In this document: one piece after another, positions 6,052 to 10,923 of the stretch | Position numbering within the stretch: the stretch's first letter is position 1 | Layout of the letters: every line of letters begins with the position of its first letter | Source: Gallicola sp. | GTDB lineage: Bacteria; Bacillota; Clostridia; Tissierellales; Peptoniphilaceae | Length of the DNA stretch: 10,923 nt | Direction: 5' to 3' | Assembly: GCA_012798975.1 (NCBI GenBank) | Contig: JAAZME010000072.1 | Location: 1 to 10,923, forward strand | The notes under the pieces: generated by a model | Database searches by the model: none | The model's input: only the letters and a program-made list of their open reading frames with translations | What the model was told of the DNA's origin: nothing | Position numbers and translations under genes: made by a program

Positions 6052-6669
6052 ATGAAGCGGTATTTTGATCAGATTAAAAACGAAAACCCACAATTAATAT
6101 TGGAACTTTACGATCATTGTACTGCTTTGATGGAAGATTTTGAAAAAGCAGATCAATATGAAAATCGGGATTACTATACTAAAATAGACGAATTTAGCAG
6201 ACTTCTTAAAGAAATTCTAAATATATTGCCGGTAGAAGGGATACAATTATCTTTGTTTGAAGAATTAGATGAAGAAAATAAAAAAGACTTTTTAACTTTA
6301 AGCGATGATTTTACTTATACGAAACCAAAAGGTTATACATTTATTGAAAACAAATATAAAGAAGCTAATTCTTTCAAAGAACTCTATATTGAGATTTTAC
6401 AAGAATTATGCAGGATGGATCCTTTACTATTCTATTCAGTAGAAAAGAAAGCCAGATATAACGGGATTAAGAAACCTTATTTTTCAAAAGACAGTTCAAA
6501 ACTTCAAAAACCTGTAAAAATCGGACAATTATATGCCGAGACCCACTTTAATACAATTCAAATTCGTAATCTGCTGATCAAATTTATGAAATTATTTGAA
6601 TTGGGAGAAGATCAGCTTAAGATATATATTCGTTTAGACCATAAGAAGAAATACCGTTATTACGGATAG
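6052..6669 (+). CDS. Unrecognised 205-aa protein preceding the YhaO/YhaN-like pair
   Basis: I cannot name this family. The N-terminal half (1-75) looks helical and acidic; a linker with QLSLFEELDEENKKDF (65-80) follows. The C-terminal half (about 92-200) has a strand-helix pattern with FIENKYKEANSFKELYIEIL (97-116), LFYSVEKKARYN (125-136), KPYFSKDSSKLQKPVKIG (140-157) and LYAETHFNTIQIRNLLIKF (159-177). From memory, a similar spacing (YFS, two prolines, then Y-x-E-T with a following helix) occurs in C-terminal modules of some restriction-associated and DNA-modification-sensing proteins. This was not checked by search. AAAGG (6041-6045) precedes the ATG at 6052, overlapping the mobAB stop. The gene ends 8 nt before the YhaO-like gene, so it probably belongs functionally with the nuclease/ATPase cluster. 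It has no membrane segment or catalytic motif I can identify. Confidence 0.78.
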   Translation: MKRYFDQIKNENPQLILELYDHCTALMEDFEKADQYENRDYYTKIDEFSRLLKEILNILPVEGIQLSLFEELDEENKKDFLTLSDDFTYTKPKGYTFIENKYKEANSFKELYIEILQELCRMDPLLFYSVEKKARYNGIKKPYFSKDSSKLQKPVKIGQLYAETHFNTIQIRNLLIKFMKLFELGEDQLKIYIRLDHKKKYRYYG

Positions 6670-6673
6670 GAGG
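6669..6673 (+). promoter_or_regulatory. Ribosome site fixing the GTG start of the YhaO-like gene
   Basis: GGAGG lies just after the preceding gene's TAG and 4 nt before GTG (6678-6680). The GTG places the first metal motif (D9-x-H11) at the expected distance from the N-terminus, and no ATG is available in frame upstream of that motif. The 4-nt spacing is slightly short. Confidence 0.65.
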
Positions 6674-6677
6674 CATT

Positions 6678-7760
6678 GTGTTATCTTTTTTACATGGATC
6701 AGATTTTCATTTATCCGCAAGTTTTGCTCATTCGTCTTTAAGAGAAATTGCGATTAAGAGGCGTAACGATATATGGAGAAGTGTAGAGTCTTTGTTTGAA
6801 CTAGCAAAAATGAAAGAAGTTGATTTTATATTTCTTACGGGAGACCTCTTTAATGAAGAGTATTTTACACTTTCCGAAATGAAGCGATTAGTGGATTTGT
6901 TTAATCTTATTCCAGAAATCAATATAATTATTACACCAGGAAATCATGATCCCTATCGGCAGGACAGTTTATGGACTGTTGTGAAAATGCCTGATCATGT
7001 TTTTTTGTTTAAAAATGAAAGGATTGAAAAGCTTGAATTTCCGAAGGCGGACATATACGGAATAGCCTTTGAAAATCAGCATTTCAAAAAAGAAAATCTT
7101 TTAGACAATCTGCTTTTGAATGAAGAGAAAATAAATATCTTAGCTATCCATGGAGATGTATATGACCCAGATTCTCCATATCTTTCAATTGACCGAAAAG
7201 AGCTTAAGAAGTATCCTTTCGACTATATAGCCCTTGGCCATATCCATAAGCCTGCGGCAGCCGATTCTAGAACGATGTATCCCGGTTCGATAGAACCTTT
7301 AGACTTTGGAGAGAAAGGCGCCCATGGTGTTATTTACGGAGAAATAGAAGATGGAGTTTTACGCACAGAAAGAATCTCTCTTTCAAAGAGTGTTTTCTTG
7401 GAGCATGTCTTTACCATCGATAATAGTTTTAATTATTATGAATTGGAAGGGGAACTGTCGGAAATAAAAAAGAACTATTCAAATAAAGTTTATTTGAGGT
7501 TGATTTTAGAAGGGTCATTATCTAAAGAATATGAAATTGATATGGAGAGCCTAAAGGAACAGTTGGGCGGTTTTTTTGAATATATAGAAATAATTGATAA
7601 TATCAGCCAAGAATATGATGTTGAAAAGATTTATGAATTAAATCGGTCTAATTTGATCGGTTTATTTATTGATGAAATAAAAATGCGCAAAGAAGATCCT
7701 GCTTCAAAAATAGCATTGCAAGTTGGATTGGAGGCTTTGATAGAACATGGTGAAAAATGA
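6678..7760 (+). CDS. YhaO/SbcD-like metallophosphoesterase (putative DNA repair exonuclease)
   Basis: This 360-residue protein carries the full calcineurin-type two-metal site: D9 and H11 (GSDFHL), GD (55-56, LTGDLF), GNHD (88-91), H158 (AIHGD) and GHIH (187-190). The phosphoesterase domain covers about 1-235; residues 236-360 form a capping/accessory region. The order and the neighbouring SMC-like ATPase identify it as the Mre11/SbcD-side subunit of an SbcCD-like complex, closest in layout to Bacillus YhaO. Such proteins cut DNA ends in an ATPase-dependent manner, but the true substrate of the YhaO branch is not established. It starts at GTG. The ATPase gene overlaps its stop by 4 nt (ATGA, 7757-7760), strong evidence for a stoichiometric complex. 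All metal ligands are present, so it is predicted to be active. Confidence 0.87.
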   Translation: MLSFLHGSDFHLSASFAHSSLREIAIKRRNDIWRSVESLFELAKMKEVDFIFLTGDLFNEEYFTLSEMKRLVDLFNLIPEINIIITPGNHDPYRQDSLWTVVKMPDHVFLFKNERIEKLEFPKADIYGIAFENQHFKKENLLDNLLLNEEKINILAIHGDVYDPDSPYLSIDRKELKKYPFDYIALGHIHKPAAADSRTMYPGSIEPLDFGEKGAHGVIYGEIEDGVLRTERISLSKSVFLEHVFTIDNSFNYYELEGELSEIKKNYSNKVYLRLILEGSLSKEYEIDMESLKEQLGGFFEYIEIIDNISQEYDVEKIYELNRSNLIGLFIDEIKMRKEDPASKIALQVGLEALIEHGEK

Positions 7761-9997
7761 AAATAGTTGAATTAAATTTAATCGATTTTGGAAAATTTCA
7801 TAATCAGATTATCGATTTTAGTACAGGTCTTAATGTGCTTTATGGAGAAAATGAAAGCGGCAAAACTACAATTTTCAAATTTATAGAAGGAATTTTTTAC
7901 GGTTTTGCGAAGTCTTATTTAAGAACTCTTCGTACTACCGCTGATTATGATAAATATATGCCGTGGGAGGGCAGAAACTATCGGGGAAGTATACTTTTTG
8001 AAACAAATTCAAATAAATACAGGATTTATAGAGATTTTATTTCTAAAGAGTACTACATCTATGATGAAACAACGGGTACAGATATTAGTCCAGAGCTGGA
8101 AGGTTATTCCAGGTCCAATCTTTCTTTTCCTGGAGAGTTTTTTTTCGGCATAGGTTCCGAGCTTTTTTCAAAAGTTTTTGTGATACAAGAAGATCTATTG
8201 AGTATGGAAGATCAGACAAAAGAAATACTTCAAGATCAATTGACTCAGCATTCTGCACAAGCTTTAGAGTCATTTTCTGCTTATTCCAGTTTACAGTATT
8301 TAGTGAATTTAAAAAATGAAATAGGTACAACAAAGGCAAAGAAAAAACCATTAGGCTCCTTGCACCATGAAAGAGAGAATCTGCTGAAAGAGCTGGAATC
8401 TTTAGAAGATATAAGAAAAGAGTATGAGATTTCCATAAGCCAGTTAAGAGCATTAGAAGAAGAAAGGGAGTTGCTAGAGAAGGAGTTCAGCTTATCTCAA
8501 ACACAAGCCTTATTCGAAGAACGCAGCCGTTTAGAATCGGCTATGAATATGAAGAATAATTTGAACAATGAAATTAAATCTCTAGAATTGGAAATAAAAA
8601 CATCTCATTTATTGAACACTGTCTCAGATGAAGAGATAGACCAGTACATATCGAACCTGCATTCTTTAGATCGAATTAAAAATGATTATGATCGAATATC
8701 CACGGCTAAAAAAGAATCTTTCCAGCGGTTAAAAAAACTGCATTCGGAATTTCATCTTAATAAAGATGTTGAAAATCGGTATAAAGAAATTGAAAAAAGG
8801 TATATGAAAAATAAAAAATTATCGAAAAGGATACAATATATTTTCTTCTTTTCGATACTTCCATTACTGATGTTTTTATACAGTTATTATAGCGGACAAA
8901 TCAATGTGTTCTATATATCGTTAGTATTATTGGCTGCGGTGATCTTGGCAGTTCTGCTTTTGTTTTCTGCACAAAAGAAATTAAAAGATGAGATTAAGCA
9001 GAAAACAAAAAGTTTAGTGATGGACTACGATCTCCCTAAACTATCTACAAAAGAGCTGCTGCAGAATTATATGCCTCTACATACCGATGCCTCTTCAACA
9101 AGCGAATATACGTTAATTCAAGAACAGATAGAGGACTATGATCTTCGGATAGATCATTTGATCCGCCAGGAAGATGAAAAAACAGAGGAACTTAGAGCTT
9201 TTTTATTCAAAATTGATAAAGTTGATATTCTTACTTTTGAAGAATTAGAGAATTTGAAGAACAGAGAAAAATCAATTATTGAAACCTGCATACAAAAAAA
9301 ATCACTCTTAAAACAAGTAGAAAGTGAATTTGATTTTACACGTTTGAATTATTTGAGAGATCTGAAGCTGGAAAAGAAAGATGTAGAGAAATTTGAAACG
9401 ATAAACGAAAAGGTTAGAGATAACAGCACGAAAATATCTGCTTTGAAGGAAAGAATATCCTTTTTGGAACCAAAACTTGAACAATTGTTAGAGTCTACAG
9501 AGCGTGTAGAGGAATTAAATGTTAAAATAGAGTATTATAATAATAGAAGAAAAGGGATCGAACTTGCCATTGAATCGATTAATCTAGCAAAAAATAATAT
9601 CTATAAGAATTATATCCCCAGAATCAATAACATGCTTTCTACTTTAATGAGTGAATTGCGGGGTGAAGGAGCTGTTTTTAAAATGGGAGATCAATTTAAT
9701 TTATCTTTTCTAAACAGCAGCGATAAATATATCTCTGAAGAAAGTTTAAGCTCTGGGACCTTTGACCAGATTATGATTTTGATTCGTCTATTCTTGATCG
9801 AAGAGATCTTTAAAGACGAATTTCCTCTGATTTTAGACGACGCGTTCATTCGGACAGACCAAAGACGGCTGGGTATTCTCCTTGATTATCTAGCTGAAAT
9901 CAGTGATTATCGTCAAATACTATTGTTTACCTGTCAGCAAAGAGAAAAAGAATTATTGGATAATAAAAACATTGAATACCATTATATGAATTTATAA
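7757..9997 (+). CDS. YhaN/SbcC-like SMC-type ATPase with central transmembrane hairpin
   Basis: This 746-residue protein has a split ABC/SMC ATPase head. The N-terminal part holds Walker A GENESGKTT (30-38) and the Q-loop near Q144. The C-terminal part holds signature LSSGTFDQ (664-671), Walker B LILDDAF (691-697) and a conserved-looking FTCQQRE segment (724-730). Between them are coiled coils (about 200-350 and 405-610), interrupted at the apex by two hydrophobic helices at about 359-377 and 382-404 with a short polar turn (YSGQ). Rad50/SbcC has a CxxC zinc hook at that point; here there is none (the only cysteines are C511 and C726). The layout matches the YhaN branch of Firmicute SbcC-like proteins, although Bacillus YhaN is longer (about 960 residues). 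It is expected to act with the overlapping YhaO-like phosphoesterase, anchored to the membrane at the coiled-coil tip. Confidence 0.87.
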   Translation: MKIVELNLIDFGKFHNQIIDFSTGLNVLYGENESGKTTIFKFIEGIFYGFAKSYLRTLRTTADYDKYMPWEGRNYRGSILFETNSNKYRIYRDFISKEYYIYDETTGTDISPELEGYSRSNLSFPGEFFFGIGSELFSKVFVIQEDLLSMEDQTKEILQDQLTQHSAQALESFSAYSSLQYLVNLKNEIGTTKAKKKPLGSLHHERENLLKELESLEDIRKEYEISISQLRALEEERELLEKEFSLSQTQALFEERSRLESAMNMKNNLNNEIKSLELEIKTSHLLNTVSDEEIDQYISNLHSLDRIKNDYDRISTAKKESFQRLKKLHSEFHLNKDVENRYKEIEKRYMKNKKLSKRIQYIFFFSILPLLMFLYSYYSGQINVFYISLVLLAAVILAVLLLFSAQKKLKDEIKQKTKSLVMDYDLPKLSTKELLQNYMPLHTDASSTSEYTLIQEQIEDYDLRIDHLIRQEDEKTEELRAFLFKIDKVDILTFEELENLKNREKSIIETCIQKKSLLKQVESEFDFTRLNYLRDLKLEKKDVEKFETINEKVRDNSTKISALKERISFLEPKLEQLLESTERVEELNVKIEYYNNRRKGIELAIESINLAKNNIYKNYIPRINNMLSTLMSELRGEGAVFKMGDQFNLSFLNSSDKYISEESLSSGTFDQIMILIRLFLIEEIFKDEFPLILDDAFIRTDQRRLGILLDYLAEISDYRQILLFTCQQREKELLDNKNIEYHYMNL

Positions 9998-10001
9998 GAG
10001 G
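9996..10001 (+). promoter_or_regulatory. Ribosome site supporting a TTG start
   Basis: AAGAGG overlaps the stop of the ATPase gene and lies 8 nt before TTG (10010-10012). The TTG is required to include the first metal-binding motif (D7-x-H9); the first in-frame ATG would delete it. Confidence 0.65.
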
Positions 10002-10009
10002 TTACACTA

Positions 10010-10690
10010 TTGATTTACAGCATATCAGATCTTCATTTGGATTATACAAAAAAGAAAACAATGGAATTGTTCGGATCTTCATGGTCAAATTACGAGGAGC
10101 GTATTTTTTTGAATTGGGAAAATATTATCCAGAATGAAGATTTAGTATTAGTGCCGGGAGATATAACTTGGGCGATGAATGAAAAGGAAGCTGCCGTTGA
10201 TTTGAATCGTATTGACAGGCTTCCTGGGAAAAAAATATTATTGAAAGGCGACCATGATTACTGGTGGAATTCATTAAAAAAATTAAATGAACTGAATTTA
10301 TCGACGATTTCATTTTTACAGAATAATTCATTTGAATATAGCGGGTATTCGATAGCTGGCACAAGGGGATGGATTGATAAAAGCCATAAAGACTTCATCG
10401 ATAAAGATGTGAAAATATTTGAAAGAGAACTTCTGCGGCTTGAACTTAGTTTACAAAGCACGAAAGGCGGGAAGATAATATGCATGCTCCATTATCCGCC
10501 CTTTTCCGAAGAGAGAATTCCAAACGAATTTGGTAAAATCATGGAAAAATATAATGTTCAAAAGTGTATATATGGCCATCTCCATGGAGATGGTTTGCAA
10601 AATGTACAAGAAGGGACGTATAATGGTATTGAATACGTATGTACTTCTAGCGATTATCTAGAATTTTATCCAATAAAAGTAGGAGAGTGA
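10010..10690 (+). CDS. Stand-alone metallophosphoesterase (COG1768-like predicted phosphohydrolase)
   Basis: This 226-residue calcineurin-type phosphoesterase has D7/H9 (ISDLHLD), GD (50-51, VPGDITWAM), G-D-H-D (80-83, followed by YWW), H161 (MLHYPPF) and GHLH (189-192). The ITWAM and HDYWW sequences are typical of the COG1768 group of small predicted phosphohydrolases, whose substrate is unknown. Residue 81 is Asp where the superfamily normally has Asn (GNHD). That Asn ligates the metal bridge and helps in catalysis, so the substitution could alter metal preference or rate. Translation starts at TTG with a good upstream AAGAGG. The gene follows the YhaN-like ATPase by 12 nt and precedes nagB by 4 nt, so it is probably in the same transcript. 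It differs clearly from the YhaO-like gene and is not a duplicate of it. Confidence 0.88.
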   Translation: MIYSISDLHLDYTKKKTMELFGSSWSNYEERIFLNWENIIQNEDLVLVPGDITWAMNEKEAAVDLNRIDRLPGKKILLKGDHDYWWNSLKKLNELNLSTISFLQNNSFEYSGYSIAGTRGWIDKSHKDFIDKDVKIFERELLRLELSLQSTKGGKIICMLHYPPFSEERIPNEFGKIMEKYNVQKCIYGHLHGDGLQNVQEGTYNGIEYVCTSSDYLEFYPIKVGE

Positions 10691-10694
10691 AAGA

Positions 10695-10923
10695 ATGAAA
10701 GTCATTAAAACTCAAAATTATGAAACGTTAAGCAAAGAAGCTGCGAAAATATTTATTGAAATTATCAAAAAAAACGACAAGGCTGTTTTAGGTCTGGCTA
10801 CAGGTTCTACACCGGTAGGGATGTATAAAGAGTTAATCGAAGCGAATAAGAATGGGTTAGACTTTAGCAAAGTGACTACATTTAATCTCGATGAGTATAT
10901 TGGATTATCAAAAGATCATGATC
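10695..10923 (+). CDS. nagB: Glucosamine-6-phosphate deaminase NagB, N-terminal part (3' end outside window)
   Basis: The frame opens at ATG 10695, 7 nt after AGGAGAG (10681-10687), and runs off the window, giving 76 codons. The sequence has the NagB N-terminal signature: [20 protein letters not shown], then [16 protein letters not shown] (the sugar-phosphate-binding loop, about 33-48) and [11 protein letters not shown] (about 61-71, including the catalytic-site aspartate in NLDEY). NagB converts glucosamine-6-phosphate to fructose-6-phosphate and ammonia in amino-sugar catabolism. It lies 4 nt after the phosphoesterase gene, so it appears to belong to the same transcription unit despite having no obvious functional link with the nuclease genes. 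Whether nagA or a transporter follows cannot be seen here. Confidence 0.93.
   Translation, partial: MKVIKTQNYETLSKEAAKIFIEIIKKNDKAVLGLATGSTPVGMYKELIEANKNGLDFSKVTTFNLDEYIGLSKDHD

Noticed and set aside
8085..8453. Minus-strand open frame opposite the YhaN-like gene (122 codons)
   Set aside because: It lies entirely within conserved ATPase coding sequence on the other strand; its Leu/Ser-rich composition mirrors Glu/Lys codons.
1..10923. CRISPR array, insertion sequence, phage or tRNA genes
   Set aside because: No repeated spaced units, transposase, integrase, terminal inverted repeats or cloverleaf-like sequences were recognised on either strand.

Overview
The window is AT-rich, densely coded bacterial DNA with short intergenic gaps, Shine-Dalgarno-led starts (AGGAGG-like), and GTG/TTG starts. 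Family content (DegV, FetAB, RecX, YazA-type GIY-YIG, YdbC/PC4, YhaO/YhaN-like, MoeA, MobA-MobB fusion, NagB) points to a low-GC Firmicute, most likely an anaerobic member of the Clostridia. That placement is an inference from gene families and codon use; no rRNA or other taxonomic marker is present.

Layout. (1) 1-1764, plus strand: the 3' end of a DegV-family fatty-acid-binding protein gene, then fetA and fetB, a two-gene ABC transporter of the iron-export (UPF0014) type. A strong intrinsic terminator hairpin lies at 1662-1709, inside the fetB reading frame, which stays open to 1764. (2) 1686-2702, minus strand: a tightly overlapped cluster read leftward, made of a 30-residue single-pass membrane miniprotein (2610-2702), recX (1990-2613) and a small GIY-YIG nuclease-fold protein (1686-1997). 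It converges on fetB and overlaps it by 79 bp. (3) 2703-2806: a divergent intergenic region with promoter-like AT-rich sequence. (4) 2807-10923, plus strand: nine co-directional genes, with gaps of 2-32 nt or 4-nt overlaps throughout. They are an unrecognised helical protein, a YdbC/PC4-like ssDNA-binding protein, moeA, a mobA-mobB fusion, an unrecognised 205-residue protein, a YhaO/SbcD-like metallophosphoesterase, a YhaN/SbcC-like ATPase with a transmembrane hairpin, a second stand-alone metallophosphoesterase, and the 5' end of nagB.

How the genes work together. FetA and FetB form one metal-export pump. MoeA and MobA-MobB perform late steps of molybdenum cofactor synthesis: molybdate insertion, then attachment of GMP to give the dinucleotide form. 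RecX (RecA control), the GIY-YIG protein, the PC4-like ssDNA binder and the YhaO/YhaN pair give the window a DNA-metabolism theme. The YhaN-like protein keeps the SMC/Rad50-type ATPase head, but its coiled coil is interrupted by two membrane helices instead of a zinc hook, so the complex is probably membrane-anchored.

Most notable items: the terminator inside fetB, which predicts a nonstop mRNA; the membrane miniprotein coupled to recX; the unrecognised 205-residue protein directly upstream of the YhaO/YhaN pair, whose C-terminal half looks like a module seen in DNA-targeting proteins; and the membrane-inserted SbcC-like ATPase flanked by two phosphoesterases. No CRISPR array, insertion sequence, tRNA or rRNA was seen.
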